Shown piece by piece: positions 34,487 to 45,486 of a stretch of DNA of 64,000 nt. A program made the translations under genes and the position numbers. Within the stretch, counting starts at the first letter, position 1, and the number at the start of each line of letters is the position of its first letter. The stretch lies in assembly GCA_025602905.1 (NCBI GenBank), contig JAHLKI010000027.1:124001-188000 (forward strand), read 5' to 3'. A model generated the notes under the pieces. The model worked only from the letters and a program-made list of their open reading frames with translations. It was not told the origin of the DNA and did no database searches. This DNA is from Phlyctochytrium arcticum. Taxonomy: Eukaryota > Chytridiomycota > Chytridiomycetes > Chytridiales > Chytridiaceae.

Positions 34487-35665
34487 ACTTCTGTTTTAAG
34501 TTCCAGATTTTGCCAGTGAACATGCCCCTGGATTTGGATATACTGACGATCTCTCGCGGCTTCTCACGGTCTCCGTTGACCATCAAAAATCATGACAATT
34601 TGACAGTTCAGATGACGGGGATTGGGGACTGACTGCGCCACTCGGACTATCTAAGCTGGCTTAGTCCGGCCGCCGACGATGGAATCACTTGATTGGGAAA
34701 CGCCATATCTCAAAACTATACTAGTACAAGCGATGCGAGCGAGCCGGATGGTCATTTGTGATCACGTCCAGTCTAGGACAGAGTCTAGGACAATCAACGA
34801 ACCCCCATCATTTGATGTTTACTCAGAGTTCAGTATCGTTCATACTCACCTACCCACGATGTTATACAAATTAAAAAAACCGACAGAGACAAACAACAGT
34901 GATTCAACCATTGCCAACAATGTAATATCAAGATCAGAGTTGCCCATCGCTTTGGTTTATTTAAAATGGCAGCAGATGAATGCGATCCGTTGGGCTACTG
35001 CTGGACTAGATTATGTATGCTGGGCATTGCTAGCAAATTACGGGTTATAGATGAAGAAAGTTCGTGTTAGGTGACGAAATTGATCCATCTGATCCGACTT
35101 GCGGGTCTAGCGCAGAAATATTGAACTTACCACAAGTTGAAATGTATTGTTATCTACACGGGATGGATGGGGGGTTTGTCCTCGTTTGAAGGATATATTA
35201 ACAGTGGTACCATCCTCTGTTAGTATAACGGTATCGAACTTTAGCTATACAACGATAAGGAAATGCATGAGGCGTGTCTTATATCAAGTTTCGGGGAAGG
35301 CCATTTGGCAACAGCTTATGGGGACTTCGAAAAATGTTAAGAATCTCCAATATAGGATGCTCAAACTCGTACTGTATAGCCGGGACTCTGTGTGAATCAC
35401 TACAGTACATCACGACCCCGCAAATTTTAAAGCGATTCATAGTGCTGTAAATGCATTTGCGATAGAAATCCAGCATCTCATTCAGCTTTTCAGGCTGTCC
35501 ATATTTGTTTTTTGCCCGGCGATTCCCGATCCGTAAAGAAAGGATCAATTTTTTGACAATGTTCCAAACCACAACACTGTGGGAATTTTGACGCGTCGCT
35601 CGCGCCGCATATAAAGTCTTTCTTCCACCCACCCTACCAAAAAAGTTTAAAAGCCCCTATACGAA
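34487..35665. other. Intergenic
   Basis: 1.2 kb upstream of the ankyrin gene. Short frames only; none recognised. A TATAAAG box lies at about 35611, ahead of the small open frame at 35666. Confidence 0.4.
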
Positions 35666-36222
35666 ATGTCTGTACATCCCCAAGCACGTTCCCTTACTCG
35701 ACGGGCAAGTACACATCTCAGTCTGGCATCTATGCTCGAACAAATTGGGAGCGTAGCCCCTCCGCCTAGTCCCGCAACCCAATTACCAAACTTGAATCTA
35801 TCCATGGCCGAGACAGAGGCTCGTGACGAGGTGGAGCCTCGAGTTCCACCTTCTCAGCCCCTCAAACGCCAACTCCAGAAATGTTTACCACCCCTCCCAT
35901 TATCCATCATAATGCCCAGCGCCCAAGGACCATTGTCCGCCCTCGCTATCAAACCCACAGAAAGTCCATCCAGAATTCAGCACCCATAGACTTATTTGCC
36001 AGTATTTACGTGTCCGCGCACATAACAACAACAGTATCGGACTCATCTCAAGATTCCGTTGTGCAATCCATACGCGTTTTCCTACCTCTCGATGCCGACA
36101 TTGACCGAATCGGATTTACACGCTGCAAAGTTGATCGCACATGGGGAGTCAGGAATTTAGTCTCTTTTGGGATAGGATTCGCTCATAATGGGATGGTTTG
36201 GGAGTGGATTGGGTGTTTATGA
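35666..36222 (+). CDS. Possible small gene, unrecognised, frame change needed
   Basis: An ATG at 35666, 50 bases after a TATAAAG element, opens a Ser/Pro-rich frame of 107 codons. A second plus-strand frame (35881-36222) overlaps it and reads on through SVVQSIRVFLPLDADIDRIGFTR to WEWIGCL. Joining them needs an intron or a frameshift near 35880; no clear GT..AG pair settles this. No domain was recognised. It could be a real small protein or chance. Confidence 0.25.
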
Positions 36223-37189
36223 GATGGTTGGAAGGCCAGTCGAAAGAACGAACGAACGAACGAACGAACGGTTTTGAATGTTGAGCACAACATATAATCG
36301 CACCCCCCCCCCCCCCGATCACCCCATCCGGCCTCCAGACATCCCTTTATGGATATTTGTCATCCAAAAAGGGAATGGTAAAGTCTTGACAAGCACATCT
36401 CTGAGTGGGCGATCAACCCGTTTGGTTTTTGGACTTTCCGGCGGGCCTTGGTCGTTGGCCAATCATACCCGTCAAGAACCTTCCTCATGATGTCCCTCCC
36501 TCTCTCCGTGCACTCCGTACAACAACATCCACCCTCTCATCTTGAATTTTTGAAATCTAGGGACTTATGGGCCATCCGTGTTTTCTGTACCGTGTGCAGC
36601 TCTAGTGGAAATGGGGCAACGTGTTCCTAGCATGTTTGAAATTTGCTGAGCAGAGATTTGTCATTATCCCATAGTTTTCCCTCTTTTGAATGATATTTGC
36701 TATATGTGCCGGTATGCATCAGGGTATGCATGTTGCATACTTTAGTCTATGAGATCCTGAGGTGGTGTCATTAGCGCACTTCCTCCAAAAGAATAAACCT
36801 CAAGAAAAAGTAGCGAAGTGAGCAAAGGCAAGAGAGACACTGAGCACCAAAAGAAAAGTAATGAATCATTAGCAACCGAGAGGCAAAAAAAAACATTTAG
36901 CGAGCGTATAAAGGGAAATTTAATTGAGACCAAAGGACAGTATCAGCAAGACAGGCAAACGAGGTTTTAAGTTAACAGCAAATACAGCGAAGGTAAATAA
37001 AAAAAGGCATAAGGAAAGGGGAGGACAACAAAGCAAGAAAGGGGACAGATCCTTGGTTGAAAGAATGAAAATTCGGCCCCGCTGCTCTAACCTCAAATTC
37101 ATTTCGAGAACAGGACCCGGGCCCTGTTGGTTCGCGTGACGCTGTTCCGTCTGAGCGGTCGCCCTCTCTGTCTCTCATCATTACAGGCT
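36223..37189. other. Intergenic with simple repeats
   Basis: Contains a GAAC tetranucleotide run (36247-36269), a poly-C tract (about 36303-36316) and low-complexity A/G-rich sequence around 36780-37070. No gene was recognised. Confidence 0.45.
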
Positions 37190-38980
37190 CGGAGGATGTT
37201 AAGGCAGACTTGACAAGATCATATATGGCCGATTGAACACAAAGAGTAGAGGGTAAGTGTGCATATATTTGAAAAAATACAAAATTAACAACTTTTGAAC
37301 TTAGTGACCACTCGGCCCCGCAGCCCCCTCCGCCCCATCCCAAATTCCGTGACGATTCCAGCTCATCTCGTCGTTGAAGGCTCTGAGGATGTTGAGGCAT
37401 ATGTCTCTTTTCTTCTGGCCACCGGTTCCCTTCGAGAATCGGTTATAAAAGGTCCAGGCCTCGGCGGTGTCGGCGTCCTGCAGCTTCAACGCGACTCTTG
37501 TGATGTCTGTTCTGCGGTCTTTGTCTAAGGGATGTGGGAGGTACGACTGACGGTGGTGAGTGTTCTCGTCGGCAATCTCCACGGTCAGTTTGACCTTTTT
37601 TATGTCAATGTTGGGGGCGTTCTGAGTTGCGGATAGACCCACGCGATCGATATTGACGCCTTCGCGGCCGAGCACGTTGAAGCTTTGGGTGATGTAGGTG
37701 TTGCCCTTTTTCGACGTCGTCTTTCTGGTACAGAGTTGGACCTCACGTGGAATCTGTTGAGCTTGGTCCTGCGCTCGGCGTGAATTTGACGCGCTGACCC
37801 CTTCCTTCCTGTAACTATGCTTTCGATTTGCGCAGTTTCATTGTTCCTGTCCTCCTTCCGCTTAGTCAGGCCACTCTTGCCACCATACTGCAGCTTTTGG
37901 CTTTCTATACCTCGTCGTCCCCACTCCGCCAGCTGCTCGCTGGTGCCAAAGAGTTCAATCCTCGATAATCCATGATCGTCCAACAGCCCAACCCCAGGCG
38001 GTTCTTGCATTCCCTCAGCGTTTCCTTGCGATAAAAATTTCCCAAGACTTGCACCAGGCATTCGAACGTGACAACTTCTTCACGACTCAACGCGTTTGTG
38101 TCCAGGACGACATACACGGCCACGATGCTCGTATCATTGATGATTTGGTAGCGACGGTATGCTGTTTGGCCAGGTAGCTGTTGGTATTTGGCTCGCAAAT
38201 GGTCCCGCGCGCGACCATAGAGGCCTCCTTTCGAACTCGTTCCCGAACCAGTATACCGGTACTTGTCCCCAAGGTTGTCGATGGTGAAGATATACACACC
38301 AGGATTGGTGTGGGTCGGTTCCATTTCGTCGAGGTGGACGGCTTCGTCGACGCATCCAGCCCTCAAGTAGGCCTTGGCGCCATCCGTCAGCATCGAAAGG
38401 TATCGGGCGGCCAACACTTGCAAGTCTTGGTTCAGAACTGTGGCGATGGGGAAGGTAACTTTGGTCGCGTCTTCAGCCGCCCACAGTTTGAGAGCCAGTA
38501 ATCCTCTATGAATGGGGATTTCCGTCTCCGGGTCGAAGGGTGTTTCGGCGAAGGTGGCCATCTGGTTGTCGTCATGTTCCGTCAGAACCAAATTGACCAT
38601 GCGTTGAGCCAGAAGCTCGGCGGAGGCGTCAAGGGGTGTTGCATCGACCGGAGCGTTGGGATTGGCCGTGGGTGCCGTTACGATGGGAGAGGTGGGAGAG
38701 GGGAGGTCGATGGGTGAGGTGGGGTCGGCCGTGGATACCGTGACCATGGGAGAGGAGGGAGACGTGAGGTCGATGGGAGAGGGGGGGGTTGGCCATGATG
38801 TTGTGACTTTGGATTTTGACGCTGAACTACATGAATATGTCTTTGTGTCAATGCTTGAACTTTCTTCGCGGGAGGAATGCCACTTACAAAAGAGGCGGTG
38901 GATAGAGGTTGATGCGTCGGAGCTTTGAGTGGCAGGTGTCGTCACGTCACAGTTATGGAGGCAAAGTCAAGTCACGGGTA
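37190..38980 (-). pseudogene. GIY-YIG family copy B, near full length but frameshifted
   Basis: The N-terminal 346 codons are open (38945-37905). A Ser/Thr/Pro linker is followed by IPIHRGLLALK, then the core GVYIFTIDN..YRYTGSGT, GGLYGRARDHLRAKY, a YRRY motif, VVTFECLVQVLGNFYR and ECKNRLGLG. In this copy YAG reads YTG. After DYRGLN the frame breaks; the continuation (EQLAEWGRRGIESQ, TGRKGSARQIHAERR) is in a second frame (to about 37680) and the C-terminus (VKLTVEIADENTHH to GAAGPSGH) in a third, ending at 37301. A 3' UTR-like tail follows to about 37190. The 5' module is missing: the copy starts at a 26-base poly-G tract. Confidence 0.72.
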
Positions 38981-39006
38981 GGGGGGGGGGGGGGGGGGGG
39001 GGGGGG
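38981..39006 (+). repeat. Poly-G tract of 26 bases
   Basis: An uninterrupted run of G separating the 5' end of family copy B from the truncated 3' end of copy C. The length may be unreliable in an assembly. It marks the junction between two truncated copies. Confidence 0.9.
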
Positions 39007-39044
39007 CAGGATGGTTTGTTCAGCTCTGCTTGTCGGCCGAAGGA

Positions 39045-40308
39045 AAGTCCGCTTTTTAACAGGGATCAATCTTGACGAGAGCTGCCCGATTGATGGTGAC
39101 GATTTCGCTGCCGGCGAGCACTTTGAAATCCTTGCTGATGTACTCTCTGCCCGACTTTGGTAATTTTTTGGTGACAAGATTGACGTCGGCCCCTACAAGG
39201 AGTTCTCGGATCCTCTCCTTGCGGTCATCGTGGTACCAGGTATCATAGCCCTGAAGATTTCCTTCTTTCTTGGCTTCTTCGATGTGTTCTTCTTTGCCTG
39301 ATCAACCAAATACGCCGTCAAGGCACTCTTGCCATTCTGCTGCAATTGACTTTGAACCCCTGCCCTGCCCCACTGCGCGAGCTCTTCTCGGGTGCCGTAG
39401 TAACCCGGAGCGATAAGTCCTGTCAGGCGAACAGTCCAACCTCAGGCGGTTCTTGCAGTTGGTCAGTTTCTGGTTACGGTAGAACTCCCCAAGAACCTGC
39501 ACTACGCATTTGAAGGTCAGGATCTCTTCTCGGCTGAGGGCATCCGTATGCAAGACGACATACACGGCCAACTTGCTATCTTTGGTGATATTCCGGTACC
39601 GACGATACTTGGCTTGGGCCGCCGCTTGGCCGGGCTGCTCTCCGCAACTTTCGGCGATGTTGATATGCTCCTGGCCACGTTTGTATAGGCCACCTTTGTC
39701 AATTCGCGTGCCAGACCCGGCATAGGCTTTCTCGTCGACCGTGAAAACGTAAACCCCGAAGTTCTGGTCGCTGGGTTGGATGGGATCGAGAACGGCCTCG
39801 TTGATGCATCCGTCCTTGAGATAGGCCTTGGCCTTCTCGGTCGGTCAGTAGAGAAACGATCAGCCAGGATTTCCAAGTCTTGGCTGAGAACTGTAGCAAT
39901 CGGGAAGGTAACTTTGGTCCCGTCTTCAACCGCCCGGCGAGCAATCCCCGGTGAATGGGATCTTCGTTCTTCGCATTGAACGGCGTTTAAGAGAGGGTGG
40001 CGATCTGATTGTCTTCGTCGTCCGAAAGAACCAGATTGACCATAGGCTGGGCAGCGTCGAGCGTAGAGGTGGGGTCCTCAAGAGGTGTTGTTGCGACAAT
40101 CGGAGTATTGGGTCCTGCGTACTTTTGACTTTGACGTTGCACTAGGTGAATATGTCTTTGAGTGAAAGCTTGAGGTTTCTTCGCGGGGAAAAGAGTCGGT
40201 GGAAAGAGGTGAACTTGGAAAAGTTGAGTGACAGGTGAGGTTAACGGTGGTGGTCAAGACGGCTGGACTCATTGTGGCATGATTTTGATGTTGGTCCCTG
40301 CCGGTCCT
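39045..40308 (-). pseudogene. GIY-YIG family copy C, frameshifted and 3'-truncated
   Basis: Minus-strand copy with its 5' part at 40308 (ATG at about 40275, MSPAVLTTT) and the same Ser-rich leader as copies B and F. The core is readable in pieces: GVYVFTVDEKAYAGSGT, GGLYKRGQEHINIAES, VAVYVVLHTDALSREEILTFKCVVQVLGEFYRN and NCKNRLRLDC. EYISKDFKVLAGSEIVTINRAALV is read just before the truncation near 39045. At least three frame changes are needed. Its 5' control module is split by the Ty3/gypsy element: the distal half resumes at 47198. Confidence 0.7.
40304..40308 (+). repeat. Target-site duplication, left copy (GTCCT)
   Basis: GTCCT immediately precedes the left LTR and recurs immediately after the right LTR at 47198-47202. 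A 5-bp duplication is the expected size for Ty3/gypsy integration. Confidence 0.9.
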
Positions 40309-40544
40309 TGTAGCGTTTTCGGGTAAAAAGTGGTATGGACGGTAATGCACCTTCCCAGGGTGCGTGAGTCGGGTTGTGTATTGCTTTAGCGCAGAGTAAA
40401 GAGAAAGCGTAAAGAGTCTGAAAATGTACAGTGCAGGATGGGATATACAAAAAGAAAAACAAAACAACACGTGTGATGTGGCACGGCACTGCGCTGTTTG
40501 CGCAGTGGTGCGGACAATGCGCAGCGAACCACGAGCCCGCTGCA
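40309..40544 (-). repeat. 3' LTR of the Ty3/gypsy element
   Basis: Reads TGTAGCGTTTTCGGG to CCCGCTGCA on the plus strand, giving the standard TG..CA ends. It matches the other LTR at every position I compared. Confidence 0.95.
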
Positions 40545-40553
40545 CCCCCCTCA
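40545..40553 (-). other. Polypurine tract
   Basis: On the coding (minus) strand TGAGGGGGG directly abuts the 3' LTR. That is the expected place and composition for the plus-strand primer of an LTR retrotransposon. Confidence 0.75.
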
Positions 40554-41227
40554 GACTCGATGCTGGAAAGAGGAGCGAGGCTTCAGATCAGGGTTCGTGT
40601 GTCAGCAGAAAGATTGAAGTATCAGGTCACCAGCACAACCTCACCGGGCAACTATACACCGAACACGCCAGACGTGTATAGAAGCCAGCGGTGCAAGTGA
40701 ACAAACCGAACAACGCCAGACGTTTGGTCACCTGAATTGTGTTGGATCACCTCCAAGTCAATTTCACTGTTGTCACAGGCATGAATAGCTGCTACTTGCA
40801 GCTTCCCCGAGACTCTCGTTGCAGATTGTGCAACAACCGTGTGCGCATGTTCGCACAGGTACGAAGGTAAGGATGTGTTTCCTTGCGTTGAAGGAAATTA
40901 CGCGTAATGACGGAGATAAATGTTTCCCCGGCCTCTCATCACCTATGCATAGATGATGCATCAACTCAGCTCAGGCTGATCAGGCCTACCGGAGTTCTGA
41001 CGTGCGAGACGCGTCGTCAGCAAGGAGCAACCTTGGATGTGGGTCTCAAAGTGTTGAGATGGTGCGCGCGCGTAGGTAGTATCAAGATATGGGATGGGAG
41101 GTCCCGAATAGTAATGAATGACGTGAAGTGTTGCAAGAGGACACTCGTTGCTTTGATAGCAGTCATGCGGTATTCTCTCATTGAGAATGTGATACTTTGA
41201 ATATGAAACACATCTTCCTTGACGTCA
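40554..41227 (-). other. Retrotransposon 3' untranslated region
   Basis: About 670 bases between the pol stop codon and the polypurine tract. There is no supportable open frame on either strand. It belongs to the element, not the host. Confidence 0.6.
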
Positions 41228-44200
41228 CTAGCGTTTGCGTTGTGAACGTTTCGATGGGGGCTCGGCTGTAGACGAAATGTCAGTTGCCGATGCTTCGTTT
41301 TGGGCTTTCTTTCGCTTTGAACTCTTGGGTGCTGAGGGGCGTGCTAGTTCCCATGCTTTCAGCGCGTCGGTTTGCTCAAGGTGTTCCCGCGGTTCCCAAG
41401 TTGAGTCCTCTGGCCCGAAGCCTTCCCATTGAACCAAGTATTTCCGCTTCTTGTGACGGATCCGCTCGTCCAGAATACGGTCGATGAGCCAAAGTTCCTC
41501 GCCGTTGACCAGCACAGGCTCCGGCGCATCCTTCGTGGCACGATGGGTAATAGAGCCAGGTTTGTGCCACGGCTTCAGAATGTCGACATGAAATGTCGGA
41601 TGTACCATACGCATTGGATGAGGTAGTTCCAGCGTGTAGGTATCAGGGTGCGGTCCGGTTCCTTTGACCTTGAATGGACCAAGCCAATCCTGGCGAAGTT
41701 TCTCCGGAAGCTTACCCAAAGCTGGAATGTGGATCCCTTTGCGTTTGAGTAAAACTGAATCGCCCTTCTCGAAGATGAGCGTCCGCCGACCCTTGTCATG
41801 GTTCCTTGCTTGCACATCTTGTGCATCGCGTAACCGTTGTTGTACCACCCGTTCGATCTCATGGAGAGTATCAACAAACTTGGCTACTTGCCGATTTGTT
41901 GGCTGTGATATCTCCTGCAGACCTTCCCTGGTATGGTGTCCACCATTGACCTGTGGGAGGCGGCCTTTGTCGATCATGAACGGGGCATAGCCGGTATTTG
42001 ATGGTGTTGAGTTGTGGTGAAACTCAACCAAGGGTAGGATATCAACCCAGTTCTTGCCATCGCCGTCTATGTAGGCCTTCAGCACGTTTTTGACAGACTT
42101 GATTTTGCGTTCGCATTTGCCGTCTGTCTGCTGATGTCGAGCGGTCGCCACCTCTAACTTGATACCGAGAGCAGCGGTAAAAGATTGCCAAAATTCGGCT
42201 AAGATGCGGCTGTCGCGATCGCTGACAATGACCTTGGGAGCACCTTCGTTCTTGAAGAAGTGCTGGGTGAAGAGATACGCAAGCTCTTGACTCGAAACCT
42301 CCATGTTGCAAGGGATGAGGTACACACGTCCTGACAGATAGTCGACTATGACCAGGGCGGCATCGTAGTAGTCGCCGTTATGGCTAGGTTTCCCCCCCCA
42401 CGATTCCGTCCTAGGTAGTGAGACTAGATCCATGCCGATGGTGTGCCAGCGCTTATCAGGCACTGGGAGCGAGCGTAATAGTCCGACACCTCGTGCGGGA
42501 CTTCGGAAGCGTTGACAAGTTGCACATGTGCGAACATAAGCTGCAACGTCGCGTTCCATAGTCGGCCAATGGTATTCTTGCAGCAGACGACCATATGTCG
42601 AATGTTTACCAGTGTGGCCACCCGTAACCAACGTATCGTGATATTGCGCGAGCAATGCACTTCGGAGGGCATCGGGTACATACAGGCGATCTTCGTAACG
42701 GAGCAAGGTGAGGGTTTCACCGTTTTTGCTTTTCTCCGGAAGGACTTCCACGGAATAACGCCGTTCAGGGACCGTCAAGGTGTGCGGCGCCGATGCCTTG
42801 TCTTCAAGTGTCTTTTGCATTTGAAGAGCGAAGTCGTCTGTAAGCAACAATTCGGCCCAAACCGTCAGGTCAACGGGGAGCTCGAGTTGTTGTGTTGCCT
42901 GTGCAAGTTGCTTCTTGGCACGTTTCTTGGCACGCGCAGCGTTGACCGACACAACAAGATTAGACTTGTCGCTCGGAGTGCTGGCGGAATGCACGGCGAT
43001 GGCGTTGATCGTAACACGCTGGGCGCAATCAGCACATCGCGGGGCATAATAGGGGTTTCGGCTCAGGACATCGGCCACCGTGTTCCATTCGCCAGGGAGA
43101 TACTCAATGTCAAAGTCAAATTGTTGAAGGAACTCGACCCAATTCGCTTGTCGTCGACTCAAATGCTGCTGATCCTGTAAATAGATCAGAGATTTGTGAT
43201 CGACGAACGCGCGGAAATGGCGTCCCAAAAGGAACTGTCGGTTGGCTTTCAACGTTTTGACGAGGGCGAGGAGTTCCTGTTCGTGGACCGGGTACCGTGT
43301 CTCCGCATCTTGTAATTTTCGGGAAAAATACAAGACCGGTCGCAGTTTGGGCAGGTTTTTGAATCCATGTACCGTCGTAGGTAACGGAGAGGGCATGGGG
43401 TCGTCTGCGTCAACTGGCTGAGCAAGCCATCCACCGATGGCGAAGCCGGATGCGTCCGAAAACACATAGACTTCTTTGGCAGGATCGTACGGCGTCAAAA
43501 CAGGAGCCGTTGAGATTTTTTCTTTCAGTGTTTTAAACGCTGATATCTCCGAATCGCCCCATTTCCACGGGTTATTGCCAGACTGTAGCTCCGATAGGGG
43601 ATGCGCGATCCTTGCGTACTCGTCAATGTAAGATGACAAGTAATTCGTCAAACCGAGGAAGGATTGAATATCTTTGAAGTTCTTGGGAGTGGCGAAATTG
43701 TTCACGGCAGCAACTTTGCTGTCCGAGATTCGCACACCGGATGTTCCCAACATATGACCGCAAAATTCAACCTCCTGTACTGCCCACGAGCATTTGGATG
43801 GTTTGACGTACAGAGCGCTTGATTCAAGAGTTGCCAAAACAGTTTCGACGTGCTTTTGATGTTCTTCAAGCGTATCTGAAAAAACGAGGATATCGTCAAG
43901 GTACGAGATAACATAGTCGTCGTACATGTTCCCGAAGACTTTGTTCATGATGCGTTGGAACGTTGCGGGTGCATTAGTCAACCCAAATGGCATGACAACA
44001 TACTCGAAATGTCCAAAACGCGTCTTGAAAGCCGTCTTCTGGATATCACCTTCGCGAATCCGAACGCAGTGATAGGCCTCCTTAATGTCAAGAGAGGAGA
44101 AGTATTTCTTGCCAACGGTGCGGTGTCGCAATTCTCCAAGATGCGGCAAAGGTGTTCGGTCTTTTTTCGTTTGTTTATTCAACCCTCGGTAGTCGATACA

Positions 44201-44581
44201 ACAACGAAGAGTGCCGTCTTTCTTTGGCGCAAAGAGAACTGCTGCACCCCACGGGCTGGACGAGTGTCGAATCCACCCTTTGGCAAGCAACGTTGTAATT
44301 TGCCGTTGAAGTTCTTCCAGTTCCTTCGGGCCCATTGCACGCAAGGGCACCGACAGAGGTCTTTCTACGCCGTCGATTTCAATTTTGAAGTCGTCTTCGC
44401 CCCGAGAAGGTGGTAACGTGCGTAGCTCTGTGAAAACTGTCTTCTTGAACTTTCGTAAGATTGGCAGTAACGGATTGTCTTCCGGAATGGACGCTAGCGG
44501 ATCTTCGTCCGGAGCTTTTTGTCCATTGGCCGCGCTGTCGGTACTACTTGTACTTGCAGCCGCATCGCTCGGAGAAATTTT
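41228..44581 (-). CDS. pol: Retrotransposon Pol: reverse transcriptase, RNase H, integrase, chromodomain
   Basis: The frame is open from 44581 (after a TGA) to 41228. It overlaps the end of the protease frame by 88 bases and is probably reached by a further -1 shift. RT: KDGTLRCCIDYRGLNKQT, VVMPFGLTNAPATFQR and the catalytic VISYLDDILVFS. RNase H: VYVFSDASGFAIGGWLAQ with RKLQDAETRYPVHEQELLAL. Integrase zinc site HTGKHSTYGRLLQEYHW..CATCQRF (HHCC type). Integrase catalytic residues appear in GMDLVSLPRT, IVSDRDSRILAEFW and QQTDGKCERK. C-terminal chromodomain: IDRILDERIRHKKRKYLVQW then EGFGPEDSTWEP, which in chromoviruses can direct insertion to marked chromatin. No internal stop or frame break was found. 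Confidence 0.95.
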   Translation of the reverse strand, partial: KISPSDAAASTSSTDSAANGQKAPDEDPLASIPEDNPLLPILRKFKKTVFTELRTLPPSRGEDDFKIEIDGVERPLSVPLRAMGPKELEELQRQITTLLAKGWIRHSSSPWGAAVLFAPKKDGTLRCCIDYRGLNKQTKKDRTPLPHLGELRHRTVGKKYFSSLDIKEAYHCVRIREGDIQKTAFKTRFGHFEYVVMPFGLTNAPATFQRIMNKVFGNMYDDYVISYLDDILVFSDTLEEHQKHVETVLATLESSALYVKPSKCSWAVQEVEFCGHMLGTSGVRISDSKVAAVNNFATPKNFKDIQSFLGLTNYLSSYIDEYARIAHPLSELQSGNNPWKWGDSEISAFKTLKEKISTAPVLTPYDPAKEVYVFSDASGFAIGGWLAQPVDADDPMPSPLPTTVHGFKNLPKLRPVLYFSRKLQDAETRYPVHEQELLALVKTLKANRQFLLGRHFRAFVDHKSLIYLQDQQHLSRRQANWVEFLQQFDFDIEYLPGEWNTVADVLSRNPYYAPRCADCAQRVTINAIAVHSASTPSDKSNLVVSVNAARAKKRAKKQLAQATQQLELPVDLTVWAELLLTDDFALQMQKTLEDKASAPHTLTVPERRYSVEVLPEKSKNGETLTLLRYEDRLYVPDALRSALLAQYHDTLVTGGHTGKHSTYGRLLQEYHWPTMERDVAAYVRTCATCQRFRSPARGVGLLRSLPVPDKRWHTIGMDLVSLPRTESWGGKPSHNGDYYDAALVIVDYLSGRVYLIPCNMEVSSQELAYLFTQHFFKNEGAPKVIVSDRDSRILAEFWQSFTAALGIKLEVATARHQQTDGKCERKIKSVKNVLKAYIDGDGKNWVDILPLVEFHHNSTPSNTGYAPFMIDKGRLPQVNGGHHTREGLQEISQPTNRQVAKFVDTLHEIERVVQQRLRDAQDVQARNHDKGRRTLIFEKGDSVLLKRKGIHIPALGKLPEKLRQDWLGPFKVKGTGPHPDTYTLELPHPMRMVHPTFHVDILKPWHKPGSITHRATKDAPEPVLVNGEELWLIDRILDERIRHKKRKYLVQWEGFGPEDSTWEPREHLEQTDALKAWELARPSAPKSSKRKKAQNEASATDISSTAEPPSKRSQRKR

Positions 44582-45486
44582 TCAGCCTTGAGGTGGGTCT
44601 TGACGTCCTTGACCGAGGCGAGAGGTGATTGAAGGCGAGGCGAGTCGAGATTGCAGTCAAACGCACGTAAGTGGGCAGCATTGCAGGATGGTTGTTGCTC
44701 ACGTTTTCGTGAAACCGGTCTTGCTTCGCATAGGCGACGAACGCCTTCAAACATGAAAGACATGCGAGGACGTTCATCAACCTTGTCAATCTGGAGTCCT
44801 TCAAGGCCGAGAATGAAAGGTAGTCCCACAATGGCATCTACGCGTAATGGCGCAACAATGAACGGTAGCTCACCGAAGGAACATTTGTTGTGATCGCAGT
44901 AGAGGTCCAGGGCTCCTAGCATCATTCGATTCGACTTGAAGGTTTCTCCGTCGTCTCCCCATTCTACTTCGATAGTAGAGCTGGGTTGATAGGTTGGGAA
45001 CTTATGTTGCCTGACCCACTTGTCGTTGATCATCAGGGTATCGCACCCGGTGTCGACAAGAATACGGGCCATCTTGCCATTCAACTTCGCATGAACGACA
45101 AAGGCATTTTGAGCAATTACCGGTTCAGGTCCACAAGCAACACGGCGTGGAGCATAACGATCTTCATCCAAGGAACCTCCAATCGGTGCAACCCGAACAA
45201 CGCCAGACGGCTGCATCGGTTTTGATGATTCCTTGACCTCCGATCGTGTATCTCCTCGTTGCGTAGCTTGTGATTGTGGACTCGAGGACTGAACTTCTTC
45301 GGTAAATGTAAAAGTGGACACAGTATTGATGGATACGGTTGTATTTGAATTAGAGAAGTTATTAAAAACAAAAGGATTATCTAATCTGACCGAACCATCC
45401 TGCGGCAAACGACCTGTGTCGTTATTGCTTGCCGGATCTAGTTTTTTGGATCGCGGCGTTTGGCATTGGGACATCTGGCAGACCAA
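44494..45486 (-). CDS. pro: Retrotransposon aspartic protease frame (Pro)
   Basis: Open frame of about 330 codons lying -1 relative to gag and overlapping its end. The active-site motif RILVDTGCDTLMINDKWV (DTG) lies mid-frame, preceded by NAFVVHAKLNGKMA, as in retroviral-type aspartyl proteases. The downstream VDAIVGLPFILGLEGLQID carries the second conserved hydrophobic-Gly strand (IVGLPF). It is probably made only as a Gag-Pro(-Pol) fusion, because entry at the slippery site would join it to Gag near SKKLDPAS. Confidence 0.88.
   Translation of the reverse strand: MVCQMSQCQTPRSKKLDPASNNDTGRLPQDGSVRLDNPFVFNNFSNSNTTVSINTVSTFTFTEEVQSSSPQSQATQRGDTRSEVKESSKPMQPSGVVRVAPIGGSLDEDRYAPRRVACGPEPVIAQNAFVVHAKLNGKMARILVDTGCDTLMINDKWVRQHKFPTYQPSSTIEVEWGDDGETFKSNRMMLGALDLYCDHNKCSFGELPFIVAPLRVDAIVGLPFILGLEGLQIDKVDERPRMSFMFEGVRRLCEARPVSRKREQQPSCNAAHLRAFDCNLDSPRLQSPLASVKDVKTHLKAEKFLRAMRLQVQVVPTARPMDKKLRTKIR

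Noticed and set aside
36247..36316. GAAC repeat and poly-C as a CRISPR-like or regulatory array
   Set aside because: These are simple microsatellites without spacers; nothing suggests function.
42512..43180. 222-codon plus-strand frame
   Set aside because: It lies antisense to the continuous integrase/RNase H frame of the retrotransposon; composition follows the opposite strand.
44494..44581. Canonical slippery heptamer for the Pro-to-Pol shift
   Set aside because: GAA AAA TTT and GAC AAA AAG in the overlap do not satisfy X XXY YYZ, so no site is claimed.
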